Shown here: positions 1-9,718 of the stretch, piece by piece
How the letters are laid out: each line of letters starts with the position of its first letter
How positions within the stretch are numbered: the stretch's first letter is position 1
From: Anomaloglossus baeobatrachus
Taxonomy: Eukaryota > Chordata > Amphibia > Anura > Aromobatidae
Length of the DNA stretch: 64,000 bases
Assembly (NCBI RefSeq): GCF_048569485.1
Contig: NC_134353.1
Location: 68,960,730-69,024,729 of the forward strand
Direction of reading: 5' to 3'
Notes under the pieces: model-generated
Databases searched by the model: none
The model's input: only the letters and a program-made list of their open reading frames with translations
What the model was told of the DNA's origin: nothing
Made by a program: the position numbers and the translations under genes

Positions 1-396
1 CTTCAGCTCGATTTCGAACCATGGCGACTTGATGGATGAACGCTCTGTAGTTATATAGATCTTGTGCAGCCTAGATAGGTTCACTAGGGTCTTCTCTGCT
101 GTTATTTTGATAGTATCAAGCCATGGGGTTGCAGGTCTTCCTCTTCGCCTTGTTCCTTCTAGTCTTCTGACCATGATGTCCTTCTCCAATGATTGCTCTC
201 TTCGCATGATGTGCCAGAGATAGGTAAGTCCTAGCTTGGTGATCCTTGCTTTGAGTGACATGTCCGGCTTGATTTGTTCTACAATTGATTTGTTTGTCGT
301 TCTTGCCATCCATGGTATTGATAATTTCCTATTCCACCACCACATTTCAAAGGCATTGATTTGTTTTCTGTCTTATTTCTTTTTCTTCAGGTTTAG
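1..396 (-). mobile_element. LINE fragment, C-terminal end of reverse-transcriptase ORF
   Basis: Reading the minus strand gives a decayed but recognisable non-LTR retrotransposon C-terminus: INAFEMWWWNRKLSIPW, then LGLTYLWHIMRRE, then RRRGRPATPWLDTIKIT. This Trp-rich, Arg-rich tail followed by a W-L-D block is typical of the region after the RT domain in endonuclease/RT LINEs (RTE/Bov-B or L1-like; clade not settled). At least one in-frame stop is seen near the upper end. The same ORF continues upstream at 2561-2925, so the block at 397-2560 is a later insertion. The element also runs off the left edge of the window. Confidence 0.75.
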
Positions 397-2560
397 TGTA
401 GCACCCAGGGATATGGGGTACTCGGTTCCGGGCAGTGTCTCTACGGGGAATGTCACGATGGTGGCCGTTACCCAGTTCCGTGCTCTGGGCCCTGTTTGTA
501 ATGGGGGGTATTAACAAGGGATTTGTGCATAAAGTTATTCATGACGCCACTTGCAGTGTTGCGGCTAAGTGTAGGGAGCCGCCGCTGCAGGTTTTGCTGG
601 GGCTGATGGAATGTGCAACTCTGATGACTTGGGCCCTCCGCAAATAGGGTATTACCTCAGCAGGTGTATGGTGCAGTGGGCATTGGAAGAAGGAGTCCAG
701 ACAGGTGCAACTGGTTTACTCACTGTTGTCTTTAACTGGTTGCCCGAGGCCGGCTGGTTTCACCTCCATGTCCCCTTCGTCCCAATGCCAGTCTACTTCT
801 CTGGTACCTGCTTCCCCTGCACATGTCTCTAATATGTGGGTCCCCGTGGTATGGAACACTGGGGGTCCTCGGTCTGTAGTTTGTCCACCTGTGTCCGCCT
901 GACGGTAGTGTACCGCCCCGCACTTGGCTGCAGCAGAGCCACTCGGATCCGGGCTTATCAGTGGGTGGCTCGAGTGCCTCCGGACCCGGGGTCACTTCAC
1001 TGAAAGGGGGCTGTCGCTTTGGAGGGGACGTAGGTTTACGGACGGAGCTGTGGTTTTGGTATAGTTCGTGACGCCACCCACGGGTTGTGGTGAATGTGGA
1101 CACCACCGCTGCTGTTTACTAGCACCCGGGGAAGATGTTGCGCAGCGAGTTCTTAACCCCTCCGTGGGTAGGGGTGATGGCCCCGGGACCCGATTGGGAA
1201 GCACTGGCTGTTGTGGTGCAGGGCGGTGCGCGGCCTGAGGGCACATTTGTACTCACGATGATTGACACACACGAGTTTTTGGTAAACCAAGATGATGGTG
1301 GTCGGTGACTGAAGCCGGCTGCGTCTGGTCCCCCACCCGGTTTGGTGGTCTCTGCCTTTCTCCTGCATCGTGTTGTGTAGCTGTGGACTGCCTGCGCTTC
1401 AGCGACGGGAGTCCGCTCCCCGGCGTTGGGTATGTCGGGAGAGCCCTTTGCCCGCAGACGCTGGCCCATGGGATCTCTCTGCCTGTGCAGTGGCTTTCTA
1501 TCCTCCTCGGTGGGCTGTTGTTTTCAGTCGGGACTTGGTTGGGAAAGGACCTAAAGTCCAGACCTCAATCAGTTAATTAACTCAGTCCAGTAGTTTCTGG
1601 ACCTCGTTTCAGGGTCTGAGTACCCCTCTTTGTGCTCCGGTTTCCAGTCGGTTCCCCGGTACGGTACCGGCGGGCCACTACCCTGTCCCGGTCCCTTATG
1701 GTTCCATCGAGCCGTCTTCCCGGCTCCGCATGCCTCCTAGCCAAATGTACCAGGGCTCCTACCCTGGCACCTGTCAGACCGCTGCAGACCTGGGCACAGG
1801 CCTGCTTCTAGCCTTGAACTTCAGACTAAACTCCTCCACTCCACTCTGAACTTAACTGCCTGCGTTTCCTGCCTCAGGACCTGTGAAGTCCTCGGTGGGC
1901 GTGTCCATCAAACTCTGAGGGAGGTGACTAGGGTTTTAAGGTTGGCTGATATTACCTTATTAGGGGACAGGTGTTGTGTAAGGGCCTATCTGTGACTACC
2001 TGGCTAGTCCAGGGCGTCACAGTAGCGTGAACCCTGTGGGGTTGGAGTCTCTGGTCCTGTCCCTGACTCTCCCGTTGCTACTGAGTCTTCAGATTCTTTC
2101 GGTTCAGCAAGGTCCTTGATGGTCCCCTTTGGTGTGCAGGTGTTAACAGTTCGGCTTGGAGCTCTTTCATTTCCTAGGGTCCTGTACTCCGTCTGTACGT
2201 AGTTCCGGGAGTACTCCACCGTACTCCACCGGCAACTACCTCTCCTTGGTACCAGGTCACCGTCAACCCGAGTCAGGACGTTGCTCAGTCATCACTTCAC
2301 ACTGCTGCTGTCAACTCCGACTTCAACTGACATCTCTCCACAGTCTGCCCCTCCTACCTGGTCAACTAGTGGACTGCAGTGGCTCCACCTCTAGGCGGCC
2401 ATCCATTGGTCTCACCCTAGCTGGGTACCATTTTATGGGGGATTTGTTGGGGTAACTGAGGTTACCTGGGTTCTTCGTGTTACCGGCACTGGGGGTAGGC
2501 CCTGCATCCTGGCAGAGAAGCAGAACCTTGTAGCACCCTGATGATCTCAGGGGCGCTACA
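397..2560. mobile_element. Hairpin-end repeat, family 2, with a nested family-1 copy
   Basis: Starts TGTAGCACCCAGGG and ends GGGGCGCTACA, and is flanked by the 4-bp duplication TTAG (393-396 and 2561-2564). It splits the LINE ORF. The right end (2529-2560) is self-complementary (TGTAGC ... GCTACA), so one terminus can form a hairpin. No coding capacity is seen. A second copy without the inner insertion lies at 52032-53500 and acts as a reference for the empty site. TGT...ACA ends with 4-bp duplications fit a solo LTR or a non-autonomous integrase-type (Ginger-like) transposon. No clear TATA or AATAAA was found, so the class is open. Confidence 0.7.
909..2021. mobile_element. Hairpin-end repeat, family 1 (nested copy)
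   Basis: Starts TGTACCGCCCCG and ends CCAGGGCGTCACA, with the 4-bp duplication GTAG at 905-908 and 2022-2025. The related element near 53.1 kb reads straight through the same site with a single GTAG, which proves the insertion. Non-coding and GC-rich. It shares long blocks with 3368-5096, 6040-7164 and 23518-24611 (for example TAACCCCTCCGTGGGTAG and GACTCCTCGGTGGGCGTG or close variants). Confidence 0.8.
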
Positions 2561-2925
2561 TTAGTTAGCTGTTACTACAGAAGAGACCAGACTATAGGAG
2601 CCGTGTCTTCGTCATCAGTGAAATGTTCCTCAATTTGAAGACCTTGCTCAGTGACTTCATTGTTGATTTGCCCATAGCTATTCTGCTAGTGACTTCTGGT
2701 GTCATTGCTGCATCTTGAATGATCATTGATCTGAGTAGGTTGAAGTCCTTACAATTTCCAGTTTGTTGCCGTCCATCTCACGTGTCCCGGTGATAACTGG
2801 CAGTAGTTATTATTTTTGTCTTCTTTGTATAGTGTAGGAGTTCCATGTTTGATCTTTCCATCTTGACACTCCATGATATGTTTTCACCAAAAAGCAAAAA
2901 TTCTTCTCTGCAAAATATCTCTATC
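2561..2925 (-). mobile_element. LINE fragment, upstream part of the same RT ORF
   Basis: On the minus strand this reads MIIQDAAMTPEVTSRIAMGK, then STMKSLSKVFKLRNISLMTK, which is the stretch that precedes the 'YGCESW' block in endonuclease/RT LINEs. It continues (after the insertion 397-2560) into the C-terminal part at 1-396. Frames shift and stops occur, so it is a dead copy. The upper limit is set only by the Harbinger-type MITE at 2929. Confidence 0.65.
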
Positions 2926-2928
2926 TTA

Positions 2929-3230
2929 GGCTATGTTCACATGTCCAGTAATCATCCCTTAGAACAGATCCATGTTGTAAAAAAATAGATTTTTGCAGGA
3001 TCTGTTTTTTTACATAAAAGTCTATGGATTCTTTACAAATTCAAGAAAAATGGATGGCTAAATAGCAATCAGTTAACAGATCCGTTTTCCATATACTCCA
3101 ATGTTAAAACAAATCCTGCAAAAAAACAATTTTTTTTAAAATGTACAAGAAAGTTGTGTTTGCAGAACTTTTTTCCAAACAGATTGCTGCTGGATCCGTT
3201 CTAACAGATACTGGAAATGTGAACTTAGCC
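2929..3230. mobile_element. MITE, PIF/Harbinger-type
   Basis: Terminal inverted repeats GGCTATGTTCACATGTCCAG and (complement of the right end) GGCTAAGTTCACATTTCCAG, flanked by TTA on both sides (2926-2928, 3231-3233). A 3-bp TTA/TAA duplication is the Harbinger hallmark. Non-coding, about 300 bp. It sits in or at the edge of the Tc1 copy. Confidence 0.75.
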
Positions 3231-3367
3231 TTAATGAGATTGGATGGAGACGTCTGTAAACAGCAATTTTCAAGTCTTTCCACAGATACTTAATGGAATT
3301 TCTGTCTGGACTGTGACTGGGACATTTACACACATGAATATGCTTTGATATAAATCATCCATTGTAG
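3231..3367 (-). pseudogene. Tc1/mariner transposase, DDE C-terminal part
   Basis: Minus-strand translation contains CPSHSPDRNSIKYLWKDLK, which matches the conserved Tc1 segment WPSQSPDLNPIENLWxDLK. It is followed by VYRR, as in Tc1 transposases. It is the continuation of the transposase fragment at 5097-5807 and is separated from it by the insertion at 3368-5096. Changes from the consensus (D-R-N for D-L-N) and frame breaks show a dead copy. Confidence 0.85.
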
Positions 3368-5096
3368 TGTGACGCCCTGGACCCCAGGGGTCACAGGTCA
3401 CTACATACACCACTTACACCCCCCCACACTAGTAAGGTAACACCCGTCAAACACAAGTCCTGATTGCCTCCCTCAGTGTTGGACAGGCACACCAGGTGGG
3501 CGAAATTAGGCGGAAAGACACGCCCACCGAGGAGTCTGCTGGCCTGAGGCAGGAAGTTCAAGAGTAGTTTAAGTTGAGTTGGAGTTCAGTACAGTAGTGG
3601 AGTGTGACGCACAATTCTGCGCGGGGCCTGGGTTGGCGCCTAGGACCCCCAAACAGTCAGGCAGGCAGACGGCAGGGGCCGCCTGCAGGAGACTGGAAAC
3701 ACGACCGGTGGAACCGTAGGGACCGGGACTGGGTTGGAGCCCGCCGGAACCGAACCGGGGAGCCAGCAGTATACCGGAGCACCAGGAAGGGTACTCAGAC
3801 CCTGACTAGGCTATAGGCCACCACCATAGTCGAATTAACTGATTAAGGTCTGGACCTCACGGGTCCTTTCCCACCCAAAGTCCCGATTGAAGGCAACAGC
3901 CCAACCCGACTGGATAGTAGCCACCGCCAGAGGCCAGAGATCCGAGGGCCAGCGCCTGCGGGCAAAGGAGCTCCTTCGACATACCCGCCGGGGAGCGGAC
4001 CACCCGTGCCTAGGCACCGTGGTGCACTAACACTAAAGCGGGCTTTACACACTGCGACATCGCTAATGCGGAGTCGTTGGGGTCACGGAATTTGTGACGC
4101 ACATCCGGCCGCATTAGCGATGCCGTTGCGTGTGACACCGATAAGCGATTTTGCATCATTGCAAAAACGTGCAAAATCGCTAATCGGCTACACGGGGGTC
4201 CATTCTCAAAAATCGTTACTGCAGCAGTAACGAAGTTGTTCCTCGTTCCTGCGGCAGCACACATCGCTGCGTGTGACGCCGCAGGAACAAGGAAGCTCCC
4301 CTTACCTGCCTCCCGGCTGCTATGCGGAAGGAAGGAGGTGGGCGGGATGTTACGTCTCGCTCATCTCCGCCCCTCCGCTGCTATTAGGCGGCGGTTCAGT
4401 GACGTTTCAGTGACGTCGCTGTGACGCCGCACGGACCGCCCCCTTAGAAGGGAGGCGGTTCGCTGGTCACAGCGACGTCGCCGGACAGGTTAGTATGTGT
4501 GACGGCTGTTGTGCGACACGGGCAGCGATTTGCCCGTGTCGCGCAACAGATGGGGGCGGGTACCCACACTAGCGATATCGGGACCGATATCGCAGTGTGT
4601 AAAGTAGCCTTTAGGTGCAGGAGAAAGGTGGACCCTGCCAACCCGCCTAGTGAACTGCAGCCGGCTGCGGGCCTCCCGTCTATCACCACATTTGGTTTAC
4701 CAGTTACTCTGTGTGCCTTAATCGTGAGTGCAACAGTGCCATCCGTCACCGCACCACACCGCAGCGCTGCGCCCTGCACCATCTCCCCGCAACCGGGTCC
4801 CGGGACACACCGCCCCTACCCACGGAGGGGTTAACACCAAAGCTGCGCCACTTACACTGCTCCCAGGAGTCCCTCACCTCTATCGCAGCAGTGGTGTCCA
4901 CCATCACCACAACCCATGGGTGGCGTCACGAATCACAATCCCAAGACCAAATTCCCGCATTCCCCCGCGTGTAGCGCCAACCTCCCTTGCAGAGCGACGT
5001 GACCACCGGGTCCGTAAGAGGCTCTAGCCACCGCCCGCAGAACGAGCACGGATCCGAGCGGCTCGGCGGTCGCAGCCGAGGCCGCGGGGCGGTACA
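3368..5096. mobile_element. Hairpin-end repeat, family 1 (copy in Tc1), carrying a Harbinger MITE
   Basis: Starts TGTGACGCCCTGG and ends GGGGCGGTACA, flanked by GTAG (3364-3367, 5097-5100). Orientation is opposite to the copies at 909 and 6040. The left terminus forms a hairpin: TGTGACGCCCTGG pairs with CCAGGGGTCACA a few bases later. It splits the Tc1 transposase between the DNDPK block and the SPD block. Removing the nested MITE at 4037-4610 leaves about 1.15 kb, the usual size of the family here. Confidence 0.8.
4037..4610. mobile_element. MITE, PIF/Harbinger-type (CGACATCG family)
   Basis: Ends AGCGGGCTTTACACACTGCG and (right end, complement) AGGCTACTTTACACACTGCG. It is flanked by TAA on the left and TTA on the right, so one copy of the 3-bp site appears mutated. 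Same family as 7415-8005 and 52203-52771 (shared AAGGAAGGAGGTGGGCGGGA and CTCATCTCCGCCCCTCCGC or close variants). The internal ORFs are not conserved between copies and are not genes. Confidence 0.75.
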
Positions 5097-5807
5097 GTAG
5101 CACTGGCAGGATGTTTAGGGTCATTGTCCTTCTGGAAGGTTGAACTTATGGTCTAGTCTCACGTATTTAGCAGCTTCAAACAGGTTTAACTCCAGGATCA
5201 CCCTGTATTTAGCTCCATCCATCTTTTCAATAACTCTGACCAGTGTCCCTGCCCCTGCTGAAGAAAAGCCTCCCCTAAACATGATACTGCCACCACTATG
5301 TGCGATGGTGGGGATGGTGTTTTCAGGTTGAGGTTTTCCGCCACACATAGCATTTTTCTACTTTGGTCTTATCTGACCAGAGCATCTTCTTCACCATGTT
5401 AGCTGTGTGTCCTACATGGCTATTTGCAAACTACAAACATGACTTCTTTTGGCTTGCTTACTTCTTCTGACTCTTCCGTAAAGGCCAGATTTATGGAGTA
5501 CACAACTAATATTTTTCCTGTCGGCAGATTCTCCTATCTGAGCTTTAGATCTCTGAAGCTCCTTATGAGTGCCTATAGGCCTTTTGGTCGCTTTTCTAAT
5601 TTGCTTAGGATGTCAGCTGAGGTGGATTGTCTTATAGGTTTATCTTGGTAGGTTTGCAGTTGTGCCGAACTCCTTCCAGTTTTGGACGATGAATTGAGCA
5701 GTGCTCTGTGAGATGTTCTGAGCTTGGTCTATTTTATAACCTAACCCTGCTCTACTCTTCTCCACAATTTTACCCCTGGCCTATCTGGTGTGTTCCTTGG
5801 TTTTCAT
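5097..5807 (-). pseudogene. Tc1/mariner transposase, N-terminal and central parts
   Basis: The minus strand begins MKTKEHTR at 5807, a normal Tc1 start. Next to the insertion it reads KMDGAKYRVIL, LFEAAKYVRLDHKFN and KDNDPKHPA, matching the Tc1 pattern KMxGAKYRxIL...QxDNDPKHTA. The middle is broken by stops and shifts. The DNDPK Asp is the second catalytic acid of the DDE triad. The 3' half is at 3231-3367. The Tc1 untranslated end, with the usual TTTTCAGATTTATATTTTTA-like tract, extends to about 6035. Confidence 0.85.
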
Positions 5808-6039
5808 GATTCTGTTTGATTCCCAATGTCCATAGCAAACCTGTCACACCTTCACAGAACAACTGTAGTTTTATTGAGAATACATTACACACAGGAGGAA
5901 TCAATTTATTAATTAAGTGACTTTTGGAGGCAATTGGTCCCTGAGGATTTTATTTAGGGGTATCAGACTACAGGGAGCTGAAAACAAATGCATATCACAA
6001 TTTTCAGATTTATATTTTTAAACTATTTGGAGATCGATG

Positions 6040-7164
6040 TGTACCGCCCCGTGGCCTTCGGCTGCGACCGCCGAGCCGCTCGGATCTGTGCTCGTTCTGC
6101 GGGCGGTGGCTCGAGCCTCTCACAGATCCGGGGGTCACGTCACTCTGCAAGGGGTTAGGTCGGCGCTACACGCAGGGGGGGATGCGGGTAGTCCGGTGTT
6201 GGGGTGGTTTTCGTGACGTCACCCATGGGTTGTGGTGATATGGGACACCACCGCTGCGGTGAAGATGGAGGGGCTCCCGGGAGTGATGGCAGGGCACAGC
6301 TCGGTTGTTAACCCCTCCGTGGGTAGCGGCGGTGTGTCCTGGGGCCCGGTAGCGGGGAAGCTGCGGTGCGGGGCACAGTGCTGCAGTGCAGTGATGTAGT
6401 ACTCACAATTAAGTCACTCAGAGTCTCTGGTAAACCAAACGAGATGTAAGACAGGCGGCCCACGGCCGGCTGCAGCACTGGACGATGTGACAGGGTCCCC
6501 TTTCTCCTGCACCTTGACTTGTGTGGACCATGGTTCCTAAGCACGGGTGGTCCGCTCCCCGGCGGGTATGTCGTGGGAGTTCCTTGCCCGCAGGCGCTGG
6601 CCCTTGGATCTATGGCCTCTGGCAGTGGCTGTTATCCAGTCGGGTTGGGCTGTTGCCGTCAATCAGGACTTTGGGTGGGAAAGGACCCCGTGAGGTCCAG
6701 ACCTCAATCAGTAAATTTGACTATACGGTGGCCTACAGCCTAGTCAGGGTCTGAGTACCCTTCCTGGTGCTCCGGTAAACTGTTGGCTCCCCGGTTCAGG
6801 TCCGGCGGGCTCCAACCCGGGCCCGGTCCCTACGGTTCCACCGGTCGTGTTTCCGGTCTCCTGCAGGTGGCCCCTGCCGTCTGCCTGCCTGATTGTATGA
6901 GGGCCCTAGGCTCCGACCTAGGCCCTGCGCAGCGCTGTGTGTCACACTCCACCAAACTCCTCTCTAAAAACTGCCCTTGAACTTCCTGCCTCAGGCTAGC
7001 AGACTCCTCGGTGGGCGTGTTTTTGCGCCTGACTCCACCCACCTGGTGTGCCTGTCTAACACTGAGGGAGGCAATCAGGTCTTAATTGACAGGTGTTCCT
7101 AGTGTGGGGAGGGGCTGTGTGGTGCGTGGAATGACCTGTGACCCCTGGGCTCCAGGGCGTCACA
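6040..7164. mobile_element. Hairpin-end repeat, family 1 (complete copy)
   Basis: Starts TGTACCGCCCCGTGG and ends CTCCAGGGCGTCACA. The last 30 bases can fold back (TGTGACCCCTGG with CCAGGGCGTCACA). Flanking 4-mers are GATG and TATG, a 3/4 match, so the target duplication is probable but worn. It lies just past the Tc1 remains. No MITE is inserted, so it gives the clean family length of about 1.1 kb. Confidence 0.75.
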
Positions 7165-7411
7165 TATGTATCATTTATTTTACACTTTTATAAATACTTA
7201 CTACTTTCTGTTGGTATAGCACATAAAATCCCAATAAAATTAAGTTTTTGGTTGTAATGTGAAAAAATGTGTAAAAGTTCACAGTTCACATTTTCAAGGA
7301 ACTGTATAGGCCATGCAATGCTCCCTTGGAGATTAAAGAAAAAAATGTAAATAGACTCTTTAGATAGGAAGCATATTTTAAATGTGGCCCCTCCTATTGG
7401 CATTGCAATCC
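7165..7411. other. Unassigned AT-rich spacer
   Basis: About 250 bases with no gene, terminal repeat or tandem structure that I can recognise. The short minus-strand open frame here has no family features. Confidence 0.5.
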
Positions 7412-7414
7412 TAA

Positions 7415-8005
7415 GGGCGGCTTTGCACACTACGACATCGCACCTGCGATGTCGGTGGGGTCAAATCCTAAGTGACGCACATCCGGCGTCACTTGCGATG
7501 TCATAGTGTGTAAAACTTTTTTGATACGATGAACGAGCGCAAAAGCGTCGTTATCTTATCATCGGTGTATTCTCCGACATTTCCATAATGCCGCTGCAGA
7601 GACAGGTACGATGTAGTTCCTCGTTCCTGCGGCAGCACACATCGCTGTGTGTGAAGCCGCAGGAGCGAGGAACATCTCCTACCTGCGTTCTGCGGCTCAT
7701 GCCGGCTATGTGGAAGGAAGGAGGTGGGCGGGATGCTTACATCCTGCTCATCTCCGCCCCTCCGCCGCAATTGGCCGCCTGCCGTGTGACGTCACTATGA
7801 CGCCGCACGACCCGCCCCCTTAGGAAGGAGGCGGGTTGCCGGCCAGAGCGCCAGTCGCAGGGCAGGTGAGTCCATGTGAAGCTGGCGTAGCGATAATGTT
7901 TGCTACGCCAGCTATCACAAGATATCGTACCTGCGACGAGGGCGGGGACTATCGCACTCGACATCGCAGCATCGGCTTGCGATGTCGTAATGTGCAAAGC
8001 CCGCC
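7415..8005. mobile_element. MITE, PIF/Harbinger-type (CGACATCG family)
   Basis: Terminal inverted repeats GGGCGGCTTTGCACACTACG and (complement) GGCGGGCTTTGCACATTACG, with a clean TAA duplication at 7412-7414 and 8006-8008. Near-palindromic CGACATCG/CGATGTCG motifs follow each end. Non-coding, 591 bp, closely related to the copies at 4037 and 52203. Confidence 0.85.
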
Positions 8006-8230
8006 TAAAAGTCAATATTGATAATTTAAAATGTCTTGCCACATGACTTAGGATAAGAGTCAAACCAGACACTCCCTTTGCAGATATGTGGTTTGCTCCT
8101 CAACAGTCCAAACCCGGAGAACTGATTTAGTTTGGTGAGAAGCCTCAGACATGGGGTATACATCTCAAAGCTTCCCCACTATGGAGAAACCAATTCTCTT
8201 GCTTTCCATTGATGAGGGGGCAAACCCCCC

Positions 8231-8711
8231 TGTAACATTATATCCCCCCAGCCTGTATCATATTGCAATCAGGCTTCAGCCGTAGCTATTGTCCTTGATT
8301 TGGGGGGGTTGCATATATATTGTTCTCCTCTGCAGGGGGCTTGCCTAGTACATAATCTCTGGAGACTGTGTCTAGGAACCCTTTTCTAGCTAGTAGCTAC
8401 AAGTAGCAAATGTTAAGGGGGTGGATCTAAGGAGGGGTGGGAGATTCAGCCCCATGTTTTAGTTTTTAGTGATGCTTTGTTGAGTGAAGGGTGAGGACCT
8501 GTGCTAAGGCCAGCTCCTTATCGCCCGTACATGGACGATTGGACTTCGAGGACTTTTGCATTCTCCTTGGCGCCCCCGGACCTATTTCCTTTGTGTGGAC
8601 TCTAAAGAACCATTTTAATATTGGATGTTTTACACTCCCTGCCTCATTAAATCTTCTTGGATTGTTCCTTGGCCTGTCGTCCCTTACTGCTCTGTCGCAT
8701 ACCCCGTCACA
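8231..8711 (+). repeat. 5' LTR of the Gmr1-like element
   Basis: 481-bp direct repeat matching 13367-13847 with only a handful of differences. It contains a C-rich start, a GTTGCATATATATTG stretch that could serve as a TATA region, and ATTAAA near the 3' part as a possible poly(A) signal. The boundary is set by the TG...CA ends and the following primer-binding site. Confidence 0.9.
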
Positions 8712-8755
8712 AACTGGTGGCAGCAGCGGGATCAGAGCAGAAAGAATGGAGGACA

Positions 8756-9667
8756 ATGGGCCTATTAACATCTGGAATCAGAACCTCAGAGTACAAGAAC
8801 TGGACTGTGGTGAGCCTACAAACAATGGCCCGTGAATTAGGAGTCAGTTACAAAGGACTCTCTAAGGAGCAACTAATTGAGGCATTGGAAAACGCTTGCC
8901 TGCAAGATGGCACCGAGGAACAATTTCCACAGCAAAGGGAGGAAAGACGGGAGCTGGAGGTAAATACCCAAAAAAGTCAATGGATTGTGTGGTATGAGGA
9001 GGAGATGGCACTGCTTGGAGATGAGGCCACCATAGAAGATAAGAGGGAGGCTATTCGCGGAGCTAAGGAGAGGGCATTGCTGGAGAGGAGATTTGCTGTG
9101 GAAGCAGCTAGAGGTTCCAGACAAACTTTAACCACAGCACCAACTATGAGGGAATTCTCCAGAGTGTCCCGCAAGGACTTTAAGCCATTTAATGAAGCTG
9201 CAGGTGACATTGAGGGCTTCTTTCAGGACTTTGAGCATCAGTGCCGATTAATGGAAGTCCCAGAAAGAGAGCGAGTCAGACACCTGGTGGGCCTCTTGGA
9301 GGGTGGAGCTGCCGACGCCTATAGAGCTATGGACCCTCAGTGGAATTGTGAGTATGGGGAGATAAAACAGACCATTCTGGAACATTATGCCGTGACCCCA
9401 GATACTTATAGGACTAAGTTCCATACATTAGCCTGTGATGGAGAAGTGTCTTTCAAGATGTTTGCCCACAGACTGAAACAAGTATGCCATCGCTGGCTGG
9501 AGGGAGAGGGAGCCTTAACTTGGGAGACCTTCCTCCAGGTCATCCTGAAAGAGCAGTTCTATGCCAGGTGCCCTGCGGAAATCAGAGAATGGGTGCGTGA
9601 GAGAAAGCCGTCAACTGTGGAACAAGCTGCCGCTCTAGCTGATGAGGTGCTCACCATCAAGCCTTAA
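8756..9667 (+). CDS. Gag of the Gmr1-like element
   Basis: Open frame upstream of and in the same reading frame as pol. The first in-frame ATG codons are at 8756 and 8825; the open frame reaches back into the LTR without an ATG, so one of these is the likely start. The N-terminal part (GVSYKGLSKEQLIEALE) resembles the SAP-like/coiled start of many vertebrate gypsy Gags. The middle (FKPFNEAAGDIEGFFQDFEH, then a CxLMEVPERERV-like helix and an ERKPSTVEQAAALADE block) is the usual capsid fold pattern of Ty3/gypsy retrotransposon Gag. It forms the particle shell and packages RNA. The zinc knuckle is at the start of the pol frame. Confidence 0.85.
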   Translation: MGLLTSGIRTSEYKNWTVVSLQTMARELGVSYKGLSKEQLIEALENACLQDGTEEQFPQQREERRELEVNTQKSQWIVWYEEEMALLGDEATIEDKREAIRGAKERALLERRFAVEAARGSRQTLTTAPTMREFSRVSRKDFKPFNEAAGDIEGFFQDFEHQCRLMEVPERERVRHLVGLLEGGAADAYRAMDPQWNCEYGEIKQTILEHYAVTPDTYRTKFHTLACDGEVSFKMFAHRLKQVCHRWLEGEGALTWETFLQVILKEQFYARCPAEIREWVRERKPSTVEQAAALADEVLTIKP

Positions 9668-9718
9668 TGGAAAAGGCTACTAGTCGGTGACAAAAAAACT
9701 ACCAGCTCCCCAACACCA

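Noticed and set aside
732-1469. Several minus-strand frames of 84-124 codons in the hairpin-end elements
   Set aside because: The same regions of other family copies (6040, 23518) do not keep these frames open; GC-rich non-coding DNA gives chance ORFs.
8657-8755. Upstream extension of the Gag frame into the LTR
   Set aside because: The extension starts at a TTG codon, not ATG, and lies in the LTR and primer-binding site; ATG codons at 8756 or 8825 are more likely.
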